From: Nipponacmea schrenckii
Taxonomy: Eukaryota > Mollusca > Gastropoda > Lottiidae
Direction: 5' to 3'
Assembly (NCBI GenBank): GCA_030562195.1
Contig: CM060200.1
Span: 34,821,023-34,885,022 of the forward strand
DNA length: 64,000 bases
Shown here: positions 40,201 to 52,131 of the stretch, piece by piece
Layout: each line of letters opens with the position of its first letter
How positions within the stretch are numbered: position 1 is the stretch's first letter
The notes under the pieces: model-generated
Seen by the model: only the letters and a program-made list of their open reading frames with translations
Told to the model about the DNA's origin: nothing
The model's database searches: none
Made by a program: the position numbers and the translations under genes

Positions 40201-43200
40201 GACGGACAGGGGCAACAACAATATACTTCCACATATTCATGTGGACGTATCAAAATTTATTGTTTAATCAAATTAAATATAATTTTGAAAATGAAAAAGG
40301 AACTATTCTACTGAAAATTAAAAGCATAAAAGTAGGCTTATTAACTTAAGAGATTAATATGAATTTGAATATTAGAAATAAAAATATAGTTTACATGTAT
40401 AGGGAAATTAGTAATATTTTTAGAACAACACAAAACTAGAGATCTGATAATGTACAGACACTAAAGTCAATAACTCTTCAGATTTCTTCACTACTAAAAC
40501 AACTATGACTTGTCAGTAAAATATTGTAGAGATCAGAATAAAAAAATAAATAAACACTAATCACTGAGGACAATTAAAAATGGTGGAAAAAAAATACTAA
40601 TATTGCTACAGAATTGTTTTTATTTCATACCACTGTCAAGCCGAGTTTTAGGGTGAGGACCACTAAAGGCTATAAACTTTCCTGGTAGAATCCAGTTCAG
40701 ATCACCATTTTCAACACGCTGAGAATAATAAATATCATGCAAACAACAAATAAACAACAAGTATCTCAAACTGACTTGAGTTAGAATGAGATATGACTCC
40801 AGAAATGAACTACCTTTTTTACATTGGACCTAAATTTCCTGATTTTTATCCTAATATTTTTGTGGATATTTGAATAAAACTTAAAATGGTGATCATATTT
40901 TAGCGTTTATCGCATTTAGTTATTGGAGTTAATATGGTACATGTATGGCTAATGTTTTAATATAGGTATTGCTTCCCTTATAGAACACTGACTTGACTGC
41001 ACTGCACTCAAACCTCACTCGATATATATGAGAATTTTGTCCTTTTTTCATATATTTTCTAAGATAAAAAAAATATTTTTAAACTTCTCAAAAGAAAACC
41101 TAATCTATTTTGGACCACCACACACTATGGTGTATACATGAAGTCATGTATAAAACAAACAATAACAGTTGAATGTAAAATCTGTGGTAAACCCACAATT
41201 GTTAAGTCTGACATATAAAAAAGGTAGTTCAAGGTATTTTTTCAGGTTATATCTACAAATTTGACATTCTTGATTATGCTTGTAAATAAAGAACACTCTT
41301 CAAAATGAGTGAGATTTTTTAACGTGAAAAGTAAACATCACTTATGTGTTAATTAGAAAAACACACTTGATAAAAATACTGTATAATATATATTTCAATA
41401 GGTTGGTATATAAACCTGTAAACACTTTACCAGGGTATGGCATATTTCAATGTCAAACAAATGAAAATTTGTGACTTCAGTTAAGAGAATAAATTTTACT
41501 CATTATTTATTTTCTGTCAAATTCAACTTACAATTAACAAAATTTTCAAAATCATTAATATAACCTAAAAAATCTGGAGAAACACATGCAATTTAATCAG
41601 TTCCCTGTTGGAAAAAATATTCTTATATCATAACATTTTTCACAACAGGGGTCTTTCTCAGGCATTTAAAAACAATTACCATTTTCTATCTTGGATTTGG
41701 CATGAGGACCACAAAAAGCCAAGAATTTATTTGGTACTATCCAATTAAAATCTCCATTTTCAACTTTCTGTAATTATACTTCTGGGTTAATAAAGACATA
41801 TGATAACAAATTTGGGACTGGTTTCAAATCCATGAAAAAAGCAATGGTAATATTTAAATTTGCTATGAATTATTCAACTATTACCCTAATAGGATCAAGT
41901 TTGTAAAAATCCTGCACTTTTGGGGGGTAGGAAATCCATGTCTTGATTTTATTCAGACAAATGATGCAAAGAGTTGGAAGCTTCATCAGACTTCAAATAA
42001 TATGCCTTGAATTTTTCAAAGTGTAAAGCTCTTTACCTCATAATGCTCATATTCATCTACATCAAAATTTTCAAAATCAAAAAATCCATTTGCTAAGGCC
42101 TGAAATATAAATTCATTGTCCATTGGTAACATGACCCAGTCTTTTCACATTTGAAGAAATAGAAATTAACACAGAAGATAATTAAGTTTGGTAGCCTATA
42201 TATATGGTCGAAATTATCCCATGGAATACATAGTTTATTATGTTACTTTGCTATCACCAAGCAAAATAAGCATTTATATTCACTAAAAAAATACAACTTA
42301 CCTTACTTATTCCTTGTAAACAATCTAATAAAGTTAAATTATATGTACATGGACCAAAGGAAGCATCTCTGAAATATAGGAGAAAATTGAAATCAACATA
42401 TTCATTGGTCTACACACTTCATCAATTAATCAAATTTTACCCATTATATTTTTGAACATATATCATTATTTAGCTCAGAATTTGGACATTTTTATTGAAA
42501 TTTCTAGAAGAGAAGTGTGATAAGATGTTTTACTACCTTCTACTAATCTTCATTTCATTATCAACCAAATTCAAAAATTGTCAATATAATTTCTTAGACT
42601 GATAAGTGATATTTAAATTCACTTAATAAAAAACAATATTTGCCATTCCCATCTAATTAGCACTCAAAATTGTGGCCATAAAAATACTCCTTAAATTTTA
42701 GTTTGAATGGGTCTTTTTTAGGATTTCTCAACAAAAGCAATTTGGGTGGGCTTTGCACTCTAGAACTCGACAGTTAAATTGTTTAAACAAATATAATAAC
42801 TAGAGTTTACATATCCTAAATTTTCTTATAATTCAATTTCTTTTTAATTGAGTAGTTTAAGAATAATATCACAGATCCGCTTTAAAATGAATATTGAAAA
42901 TTGATTACCCATAATTCATGGAATCCTCATAATCACACTACAAACAAATCTATTACTTTTTGGATCAGTAAATCATCAAAAATGAAAATAAATTAATAAA
43001 ACTTCTTATGAAAACCCTCCAATTAAATCTCATCATGAAAGGAGTTTATGATAAATGGTTAACTAATTATTATCAGAAAGGGTAAGCTTTTAGATTTTAC
43101 TACGAAACCAGGACGACCTTTAACTGGGTCCACTTATCTTTCAACAGCTTACTGATTACCAGTCATTATACATGTATTACTATACTATACTAAATACCAT

Positions 43201-46200
43201 CCATAATTAATTCTTACTAATAACTTCCTTTAGTTTCTTCCTAATTAGGCTTTATTTTGGAATTTAGACAAGTGCAACACAAATCTGTGTCTTTAATGGA
43301 CAACATATTGTCAGGTAATTTATATAAGGTCTTCATACATGGTTAATTTATTGAAAGTGAAAGTATGACAGTTCAAAATAATTCATTGAAGAAAGACCTT
43401 ACAAACTGTGTTAACTTTTCAAGCAAACAAAAATAAAATACATAATTTTAAAATATTTACTGTTGTTTTAAGCATAGATATAATTCAAATCTCAGTTTCT
43501 CTTCAAATGTGTTTTTCTTTGAAATTTAAAAAGTGTCATTGATTATTGTTTAAGTTTTCACTGTACTATAACTATAAGCTTATAGTTTACTATAAGATGT
43601 CAATATACTTGACCTAGCTTATATATAGCAACATTGTATTTAAATTGGGTGACCTTGAATAGACTCGGTGGACCATTGGACACATTGAAGTCGTAAAATC
43701 TATTACCTTACTTATTATTTACTTACCAGTACTTATTAATTCATGGACTTATGAGCTTATAGCCTAAAATTAACTTCAGCCACTGACAGCTATGTATTTG
43801 GACACATATGGCTGCAGTTGCATCAAAGTTTTTTTTTAAGGATTTCATAGGCTCAGTTGCCATCTCAAATTGCGGAACATGCATAATAATCGACTTCCCA
43901 AGATCCCAAAACAGAAGGACAAGATGATGATGCAAATGTTTCTATCACATGAGACTGTGACATCAATTATGCAATTGAAATTCTATACAAAAATATATTG
44001 ACACAAGCAAAGACTTCACATAAATGGGGTAGGGGGACAATGGTATATTTGTACTACATTCTTCTTTCCACATATATCAAGGTTTGGTGGATTGGAGGCA
44101 TGTAAATACATTTATAACCATTGCAGTGCAAGGCTTGCACCCAGAAAATCCTCAATTAGAGTCAGCAAGATTCAAACTAGGTCTTATATTAGTATCAGAT
44201 TGTAAAAGAGACTGAAATATTTCAACTCTGCTGAACTCATATTTCATAAAATGCAAATATGTGCATAATTTACATCACAATAAATGGGCTTTAACTTCAG
44301 GTCATTTAAACACAAAACACAGAGTAAATCATAAAAGGCAAGGTCAGGCAAGGTAATATACACCCACTGGCAGAATTGAATTTGAATAAAATATGTGGCA
44401 ACAACTCAAAAAACATTTATTGAAAATACCAATGCTTGATCACACCAAGTTTATCAAAATCCATTGAAATTGCAGCTTTTATTGCACCCACAATAAAAAT
44501 TTGACACGCTTTGACAAAGTCAAGGACAATAACTCAGAAACAGTTCATTGAAATTGTCAAATTTGAACTTGACCACCACCTTATCAATGCAAATGCTAAA
44601 ATTAAGTCTTATCAAAATCCATTTTCAAAAGTTGCAGGTTCCATTGCACCATTAAATCATCAAACTCGAATGAAGTCTTATCAATTCCAATGCTCCAGTT
44701 TCATTAAAATCCATTGAAAATTGTAGTTTCACCCACAATAAAATTTTGACCTCAATTTACCAAGACAAGGGCAATAACTCAAAAAATGTTCATAGAAATA
44801 ATGAAATTTAAACTCAACTGCAGTCAATTCAATTGTTATCCATTATATAAATGTGTGAAGTTAATAACATAGATATTTTTAATATCATATTATGTAAACC
44901 AAATGCATCTTAAATATGCTTAATTATGTGCGGTACAGGTCAAAACAAGACACATTTATGTCTTACACTGACCCCACAAAGATCATTAAGTAATTAATTT
45001 CTTGAGGAATAATCCATTATTATTTAAGATTTATCTCCCACTGCTACTTTATTATATCATAATATAGTAGGACAATCCTACTAATTCTCACAGTTCATTA
45101 TCAAACTTTTACAATTTATATCAAGTCTATATATCAATCTTTTAACAAAGACTATCAAGTTTGGACATCATCAATTTCATGCCAAGTATGACTACATTGC
45201 AAGCATGATCAAGCCACTATACAAGATAATAACTTATCTATCAATAAAGTGATGGGTGCCAGCTTTAATCCATAGAATGCTTACTGTTACTCACTAGTAA
45301 TCTTATTATACATTTACAACAATATTTAGATACATAAACTACAGACAATTTATAAAATAATAACTTGTCCCACTGCATTTATAAGTAAATGACTATTCAG
45401 GTTATTTGTAGGATAGGTCAGTTGAAATGGACTGAAAATTGTCACAATATTCTAACTAATCAATATAATTATTGTTCTAATTATTGTGATAATGACGCTG
45501 CCAGTGAAAATGACCAACTGGTCATCTTAATTTAGCACTTTAATAATTCTTAAATTAAAAGGTAATAACAACAATGTAGTAAGAATTTCTAAGGTTTTGT
45601 TTAGTATTATTGATATTATGACAGTGTACTGAAATGCTCTATTTGGTATTGATTTATGAATGAAAAGTAGTACTTGCTATAATATGTAGGTTAATATTAA
45701 CCTTTATTTACATCGTTAGATAAACGTGTTAATTGTCACTAGGTAGCTTAAAGAAATAAATTGCTATATTTGATAATTGTTTTAGGTTTTGTATAATTAT
45801 GTATGGAGGCTTCATAATTACTGTAAATGCACAAAAAATGCATATTTTGTTTGAGTATACCTGTACCTAAAACTACTAATTTCTCTTTCTGTCTTTTATA
45901 AAGTGACAAAATATCATTTTATCTTTCATACATAGATATTTTTTGAAGCACATGGATAAAGGCAGAGATGTGAATACTATTGCAGATAATGCTTAATGAT
46001 ACCATCCAACTCTTAGAGATAACACATATTTCTGAAAGTTTTAAACATACCTGAATGGTAAGAAGGGGGGATTAGAACCAGCTACTAATGGTTTATAAGC
46101 TTCTGCTGGTGTTTTCTTCAAATAAATAATCTGCAAAACAAGTTGTGGAATCATTTAACAGATCTCAATAACCAAATTGTTAAGAAACTGCGTATAGCAC

Positions 46201-48378
46201 TTCCCTTACTATCTGCTCATCTACACCTCATATGAGTCATATGAAAATTGTTTGGCCAAGACTAATGTAATCCGACCTTTAAGCTAACTATTCTCATAAA
46301 TAAAATTTGAGGGATATTTGCCAGTAACATATTTTTGTCACTCCCTCATCAATACAGTTTCAATTAGACAGACTAGTTTGGAAAACATAACCTGAACATA
46401 AATACTTACTGAATATGCACCTATCAAAAATGCAGCATTGGCACGTTTTCTGGCATCAAAACTTGTATAATGGATTATCCTTTTCTTTGCCAAAGAAAAT
46501 GACTGAAAAAGGAGAACGAGGCATCAATAAGAGATAGCTTGCCAGGCAAGGTAACATACGCCCACATATCAGCATGGTTGAATAATTTAACCTTTCAATT
46601 CAATGCTCACATCAATGATTTTACTACGTCAAGAGCAAAAAATCGAAAAACCCTTTATCGAAAAATAGACAATGCAAACTTAACCACCATCTTATCGATT
46701 CAAATGCTAACACAAAGTTTCATCACAATCCATTAAAGACTTGAGCTTCTGTTGTACTCACAATGGACGGGCCAACAGACAGGGGAGATATATAATATAA
46801 TTTGTGGGAGCGTTAAATAAAATCTGTACATTTGAAAAAGTTTCCATGATTTTTGTTGCTTTGAATTTGAGTTATACTGATGCTCTTTTTAAAGAGAACC
46901 ACAGCATTGGAAGTATTTCCAAGAATGTTTTTTTTTTGGATTGTCTCTTTTTGACATTGCAGGATTACTAAGCGTCAACAACTCAACAGATTTAAATGAA
47001 GAGATTAATGATCTAATTATAAACCATTTAATTTTTGTAAATTAAAATACAAACCTTTAATTTTTTATTTAATTTACAACAGTATCTGTATAACTGGGCT
47101 AAATTTAAAGGACCAAAATCTGCATAGAAGTTTTCATATAACAACTCTTCATCCACACAGAAATAATGTGTGTGCGCTGTGGATCTTGGTTTCGATCGAA
47201 GGGTTGCAAAATACAGTCGATCTGTAAAAGAGACAAAAAATATGGTTAAATTTTTTCACAGTACTAAATTCATATGAACATTTTCAAGGATTATTTACGA
47301 AATCTTCAAAATCTGGAGTGAAGATTTAAGTGGGCCTAATTTGGGTATTAGGTCAAGAGACAATAGACATTTATTAACATATAAGCATAACAACACATGT
47401 ATTCTTATAATAGTACATAGCAGAAAACACTATACTTAGTTTCTGGTCTTATATTCAGTATATCTTGATCATGAAAACTTAGACAGCAATCACGTGCCAA
47501 ATTTCTTTCAAGAACATATACTTACGGACATGTCCCATTGTCACATGTGACCCACAAAGAAAAGTTGTTTGATAGCTGTGTCCTGCTACGTTTTGATTGA
47601 AAATGCTCTTAAACCTGTACACACACAATCAGAAACTTTCCAAACAGAACATGTCATCCATTTACACTAGATATACTCAATAAAGGTGTTAAACTTTTCG
47701 CTGATCGAGGAATGATCCCCTAATCTGTCAAAGTCAACACTAATATGTTCATTGTTTTTAAGTTCTGAATCAGTTTATGTGTCTTACCATATTATTTCAA
47801 TTACCGGTATATGTTGTCTCTGAGTTAACTCAAATTGTCTCTGAAATAACTCATGTTTGACTCCAAGTTAACTCTCTTCGTCTCTGGGATAACCTGAGTT
47901 GACAAGTCTCCAGATAGACTGGTATTATATTACTACTTCACTTGTCAGGACAATAAGCAATTTGAGACATCTATGTCAGCTTTCATTCCTCTGTCATTTC
48001 AGTTTCAATGAATTTAAGGCCCATGCATGAGCTTTGTTTTTTTTTCTAGTACTAAGCCTACACTTGGCTACACTACTAACTAAATTATATAGGGCCTGTC
48101 TTTAGTTTGCCTGAGTTTGTCAACATAAAAAGTAATTCTACTGAGATTTGAAAAAAAAAATGCTCATACATGGCCTTAAACTGATAGCCGACAGAGCTAT
48201 GGCTAAAATTGCATTTTGTTGTGACCATAAGTGACAAGTGAAGTAGTATTAATCTAGCCTGGTGACTGTGAAAAATACAACTGACTAAAAACTTTCAAAA
48301 TCTTATTTACAGTATAAAGACAATCTTACCCTTTATAAACTCGGATGCACTGCCAATAACCTCATTGTCATCTGCCAT
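31294..48378 (-). CDS. CDC14: CDC14-type dual-specificity protein phosphatase, 14-exon gene
   Basis: Dual-specificity phosphatase that in other animals removes proline-directed Ser/Thr phosphates and acts in the cell cycle, at centrosomes and at cilia. I assembled exons by splice site and phase: 48330-48378, 47055-47221, 46410-46502, 46051-46130, 42302-42368, 42037-42099, 41680-41767 or 40631-40718, 39288-39518, 38940-39078, 38401-38572, 37870-37982, 37387-37584, optional 33933-34074, 31294-31339. All junctions keep frame, giving 501 aa without exon 13 or 540 aa with it. The N-terminal A domain is followed by the catalytic B domain with general-acid Asp251 (FFIDGS) and the signature HCKAGLGRTG (Cys278, Arg284); these positions equal those I recall for human CDC14[10 protein letters not shown] near residue 360 resembles the CDC14A nuclear-export region. 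The Ser/Thr/Lys-rich tail is shorter than in vertebrates. I am very sure of the family. The single copy and the A/B paralogue class are not determined. UTR limits are not visible. Confidence 0.95.
31662..32467 (-). repeat. Dispersed element copy in CDC14 intron 13
   Basis: Starts AGATAGCTTGCCAGGCAAAA on the plus strand, holds several GGCAATAACT and CCAAGTTTCATCAAGAT blocks, and ends near the AATACGTCCACATTTCC hairpin half. Confidence 0.65.
33100..33530 (-). repeat. Dispersed element copy in CDC14 intron 13
   Basis: Start-type sequence CCCAGGCAGGGTAATATACG, an internal TAACTGTTAAATA and GGGTGATTACGAACACA block, and the terminal hairpin ATACACTC..ATGTGAGCGTAT. Confidence 0.65.
33933..34074 (-). 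CDS. CDC14: CDC14 cassette exon 13, changes C-terminal frame
   Basis: A 142-bp open segment between acceptor TTGGCTAG and donor GTAAGT. Spliced after exon 12 it adds 48 residues rich in Tyr and Ser ([16 protein letters not shown] near its start). Exon 14 is then read in a frame ending after VGSSYS (stop 31319-31321). Skipping it joins exon 12 to exon 14 in another frame ending [10 protein letters not shown] (stop 31294-31296). Both joins are open, which suggests alternative splicing. It is also possible that exon 13 is terminal in some transcripts, since its donor reads straight into a TGA. Confidence 0.6.
34437..35673. mobile_element. TTAA-flanked DNA transposon, non-autonomous
   Basis: Perfect 14-bp terminal inverted repeats GGGGGTTGACAACC (34437-34450 and, reversed, 35660-35673), directly flanked by TTAA on both sides (34433-34436, 35674-35677). 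TTAA duplication is typical of piggyBac and Kolobok elements. The 1.24-kb interior shows no long reading frame, so it would depend on transposase supplied elsewhere. It lies in the long CDC14 intron between exons 12 and 13. The superfamily is not settled. Confidence 0.8.
34451..37386. other. Remainder of long CDC14 intron between exons 12 and 13
   Basis: The left part is the interior of the TTAA-flanked transposon. From 35678 to 37386 it is AT-rich intron with no further exon that I could support. Confidence 0.4.
39700..40253 (-). repeat. Dispersed element copy, near full length, in CDC14 intron
   Basis: Both ends are visible: AGATAGCTTGCCAGGCAAAG at left, and GACGGACAGGGGCAACAACA with the hairpin TTCCACATATTCATGTGGAC at right. 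It lies between exon 7b and exon 8. Confidence 0.75.
40631..40718 (-). CDS. CDC14: CDC14 exon 7, version b (mutually exclusive)
   Basis: An 88-bp twin of the exon about 1 kb upstream in the gene. It encodes [15 protein letters not shown] through KTRLDS, with acceptor (..CTCAG), donor (GTATGA) and the same phases. By eye 17 of 29 residues are identical to version a. It keeps the usual LPGK and FSGPHPK but has a diverged TRLDS end. Because 88 is not a multiple of three, using both exons, or neither, shifts the frame before the active-site exon, so only one can be used in a functional mRNA. Confidence 0.88.
41680..41767 (-). CDS. CDC14: CDC14 exon 7, version a (mutually exclusive)
   Basis: An 88-bp exon encoding residues from [15 protein letters not shown] to KSKIEN. 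It has a clean acceptor (..TACAG) and donor (GTAATT), starts in phase 0 and leaves one base. It lies between exon 6 and its twin at 40631-40718. It keeps the vertebrate-like KSKIEN end, but has Asn where the family usually has Gly (VPNK) and FCGPHA where it has FSGPHP. The encoded strip lies at the entry to the catalytic domain, just upstream of the [11 protein letters not shown] segment. Confidence 0.88.
44335..44830 (-). repeat. Dispersed element copy in CDC14 intron 4
   Basis: Left-end sequence GGCAAGGTAATATACACCCA and repeated AAGGACAATAACTC / CCATTGAAAATTG blocks; the right hairpin is lost. The rest of this 3.7-kb intron (42369-46050) is AT-rich with no exon seen. Confidence 0.6.
46526..46820 (-). 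repeat. Short dispersed element copy in CDC14 intron 2
   Basis: Begins AGATAGCTTGCCAGGCAAGG and ends with ACAGACAGGGGAGATATA and a decayed hairpin. It is one of the shortest copies, with about one core unit. Confidence 0.65.
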
Positions 48379-48659
48379 TATAAAAGGAAGATGAAACTAT
48401 GAAAATAAAAGCGGCGTTGAACTCCTTTATGTGTTTGAGCCTATTCGCCTTCAAAATTCGTTTCAAACCTTGTCGAGTACACTTTCATTTATAACTAAGC
48501 TGAACAGGGTAGATTTAATTAAAACTTTAAGAAAAATGCACTAAAATAATTCCTTTTACGTGAACAATTATGTATCAAATAGCATCATTATGATTTTAAA
48601 AGTTACAAGTTAAAATAGAAACGATAAAACTAAAACATTAAAAATAGATTTTCATTTCA

Positions 48660-48780
48660 ATAACATGACGGCCATTTTGAAAGCAACCGAACGTTGAGCA
48701 CGTGACTCCTTGTCAACCAATTACATCTCGTGTGACAATTGTTGTCATGGCGATAAGGGAACAGACCAATCAAATAGTCT
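48660..48780 (-). promoter_or_regulatory. Candidate CDC14 promoter (CCAAT boxes, E-box, GGCCATTTTGA motif)
   Basis: About 300-400 bp upstream of the CDC14 start codon a short, more GC-rich stretch holds GGCCATTTTGA (48670-48680, a YY1-like motif in reverse), CACGTG (48699-48704) and CCAAT at 48717-48721 and 48766-48770. Such motif clusters are typical of TATA-less housekeeping promoters. No transcription start is visible, so this is a position-based suggestion. Confidence 0.3.
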
Positions 48781-49730
48781 GATAGCACGAGCTGTTTAGA
48801 AACTTGACACCAGAAAACATTCCATCAAAACATCACAAGCACTTGTCATGTTGTTGTCCAACAAGTTTCTGTTATATCTAGCTTGATGCAGTGACAATCT
48901 GTCTTATGACGCGCCTTACTTTTTCTGAAACTGTCTAGTTTGCTTTATTTTATGAATAATCGCATGTTTGTGGCGTTTGATTCAGAGTTTTAAACGAAAT
49001 GATTGTTGACATGCCGTTGCACATTAAAATATGCGCGCCAATTTCGAATGAATCGTTTTAACTAAATCAAATTTGTTTAGTTTTTCAACTACAAGTTGTT
49101 AAACTCATTGATTCGATTAAGGAGCCTAGCAAGTACTAAGAGTATACTGGAACTTGGGAAAGGGAAGGGAAATGACCCATAAAACATTAAACAACTTGTT
49201 CACTATCTAAAGACAACATTGTTTGAAGCAAAAACATATTCAGTAACCAATATCAGCATTTACGATGTCCCTTCTGAGATATGAGAGAGACTGGGTTGAT
49301 ACCCAGACTCAGTAAATAGTGGAGGCATTACAAGAAGACAGACTGGAGTTTGATACTGAAAACAAGTATGAAAATAAAGAAATGCCGACATCACAATTGA
49401 TAAAAAGGAACTAGCAAATATGCAGGAAAATAAATCTCCATAGTGAAAAGACCACGTATATTTTTTTTTTGTATTGTTGTTAATGAAAATGAATATATTT
49501 TTTAATTCAAATAATCCTTGTTAATTAAGATACATGGGAGGAAATCACTGGGGAACTGTAAAAGGGGAGGAAACCACTGCATCCCGCTAGGAGGTCTAGT
49601 GATAGCATGGGCCACCGTGATTGTATTTTGTCAATGCTAAACTGGAGTTACAGAAATTAACGGAAACTGTAGCCGTGCGGTAACAGAATGAGCACGATCG
49701 CACCTTATTTAATGTAAATCGGATAAAAAC

Positions 49731-50305
49731 GGGTGTGTACAAAACGAAGACCTAAGACCTGAAAAAGGAAGACCCCACGAGGTAAAAAAAAGAAGACTTA
49801 AAAAAGGAAGACCCCACGAGGTAAAAAACGAAGACCTAAAAAAGGAAGACCCCACGAGGTAAAAAACGAAGAAAAAATCCGACAAGGCATAGGAATATTC
49901 CATTGAAATTTTACTCGAAGGTGCTCATTTTCTGGGGAAATTGGCGTAGCCTATTGACATGCTTAACCTTCGAGTAAAATTTCAATGGAATATTCCTATG
50001 CCTTGTCGGATTTTTTCACAGGGTCTCCGTTTTTTACCTCGTGGGGTCTTCCTTTTATACCTTTTTTTACGTTCGTATTTATGTTTCACCCTGTACTGAA
50101 GGGAGGGGGTGATGGATTTTGCTCATTTTCTGGGGAAACTGGCGTATTGACTTCCTTAACCTTCGAGTAAAATTTCAATGAAATGTTCCTATGCCAGATT
50201 TTTTCAGTGTCTTCGTTTTTTACCTCGTGGGGTCTTCGTTTTTTACCTCGTGGGGTCTTCCTTTTTTAGGTCTTAGGTCTTTAGGTCTTCGTTTTGTACA
50301 CACCC
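49731..50305. mobile_element. Foldback transposon with perfect 9-bp target duplication
   Basis: Terminal inverted repeats begin GGGTGTGTACAAAACGAAGA at the left end and mirror this at the right. The element is flanked on both sides by GATAAAAAC (49722-49730 and 50306-50314), a perfect 9-bp target-site duplication. Each arm carries subterminal repeats of a GACCCCACGAGGTAAAAAA type unit (three at left, at least three at right). An inner palindrome (about 49872-49922 against 49968-50018) encloses a short loop, and part of that loop (TGCTCATTTTCTGGGGAAA) recurs at about 50121-50139. No transposase is present. The 9-bp duplication suggests a Mutator-like non-autonomous foldback element; that class is inference. 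Confidence 0.85.
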
Positions 50306-50687
50306 GATAAAAACTGATGTTCTTGAAGTTCAAACTTTTCCAAGATCTCATCAACTTAATTTTGAATCAGATATGAACTGTAGCTTAGGCCCCAATCTCC
50401 ATTGACTATTGTGTTACTAAAATATGTTGTGAAGGCACTGGCAGTAGCGTAGGCCTATGTCTACATTTGCGTGTGCGTATAAAAATCGATGTTTCAGCCA
50501 TAGAAATTTGTATTTCAAATCAAGGAAAGAAAAGCATGCTGTTTTTTGTTCATAACGTTACCTGTATGTGTTTCGAAACGTAATATGTAATAAACCTATA
50601 ATAATAGAGGTAATATATCCATATATCTTGTGTATTTTTATACTATGCTCCTGCTTCTTTATGTCTTATAAAGAATATGATATTTGA

Positions 50688-50880
50688 TTGTTTATCTGTA
50701 ATCTTCTAAATTTTCAAAAACAAAGTAAGGGCAATATCATTTCTGAAGAAGAAATATGTTGTCAAACAGCACCGGAGGTGCAGTTGACCAAACCACATGA
50801 TCACTTGCCTTTATTAGAGATACCTATAGACTGTTACAATTCACAAGCAGTGCCAGTATACTTTCAGAGGTTACTCTGGT
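50688..50880 (+). other. Possible isolated exon, hypothetical
   Basis: Open frame with coding-like codon use: GNIISEEEICCQTAPEVQLT, then LEIPIDCYNSQAVPVYFQRL, ending near a GTTAGT donor-like site. It lies in the intergenic space between CDC14 and SPP on the opposite strand. No acceptor with a good pyrimidine tract, no partner exon and no recognised family. Confidence 0.25.
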
Positions 50881-50889
50881 TAGTATAAT

Positions 50890-52131
50890 CATATGTACAA
50901 AGGCATCGGCAGTGTAATAAATAGAAATGATCTTGAAACAATGTTGTGATCATTGGGATGAATCATTTAAACATAAACACAGATGGCAATCCATCTAGCT
51001 ATGCTCAAACTGGATTATTTACAAGAAATTCTATCATGCCTAGCTATGATTCCGTCATTTAGGTGCTGATTATATTGTAATATATATATTATCAAGATCT
51101 GTAGGGCAGAATAAACAGCAATGTCTTGCTTGACAAGTTTGCCCCTTATATACATTCACAAAGATACGTCTTGTCCTTAACCAAATTGCGATATCCCAGG
51201 GTTGTTAATTAATTTTTTCCCCAATAGGATAGTTTTTAAAAAATGTTTTGATAGTGATCAGACAATGCTACACCATCCAAATAATACATCAGGAAAACAA
51301 TGTAGGCCTGAGGTTTTTAACTACTGGAGTTATGTACCAAGAAAAAGAAATAAAAGTAATATCCTATAATAACAAAGCCTTTACCATAATAATTTTAAAA
51401 CAATAAAATTTACATCTCATACAGCCAACAAATATACACTGACATTCAATCAAAATATCTTCTAAATATCCTGATTATTATTTAGAAATGGACTTTGTTA
51501 ATTTCAATTAACATACAAAAGAGACTTGCATTAATAAGGATCAGAATGACATCGCACAGGGGGAGATGCAAAATGAGGATGTAAATATTTTTATTCAGTC
51601 TTTAATAGTTTTACCTTAGTAAGGATATGTATCAAATTGCAGAAGCTGAAGTGGTGCCAAATTTGCACCCAGCTTCATGGGACCACTTTAAAATTAAACT
51701 TAACAAAAATAGAAAAATTTAAATAAAATTTACCCAATTTTCAAAATGACAAAATGAAGTAACCATGAATAAAATGAAATGATAAATATTCATAACAATT
51801 AAATTTGCCACAAAGAGTTCCCAATAAACAGGACAAATACTATATAGTACATACATGTAGTATATATTAAGTTTTATAAGTCTAAATTTGGAACTTGGAT
51901 GCCACCTAATTGATTCAATATAAGTTTTGTTTGATATTCAGTAGGCTTTGAAACAATACTCAAACTTTCTTAAGACACACATCAAACAAATTTGCTGTGG
52001 TTTTCCACATGAAAACTACTCTGTTTTCAGCTATATAGCTTCCATGAATCTTTTTACAACTTGCATACAACACAACATAAATAAAATGAAATATCTCTAA
52101 AATGTCTGAGTCCAATAATGTATAATTTTGA
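50890..52131. other. Intergenic DNA and probable SPP 3' UTR
   Basis: AT-rich, directly downstream of the SPP stop codon. A TTTATT (AATAAA on the gene strand) near 51589 is one of several possible polyadenylation signals. No gene seen. Confidence 0.4.

Noticed and set aside
39996..40349. 117-codon plus frame
   Set aside because: Lies in a dispersed-element copy inside a CDC14 intron; no protein features.
49709..50170. Two frames rich in Phe/Ser with the same start
   Set aside because: They are translations of the mirrored arms of the foldback transposon, not genes.
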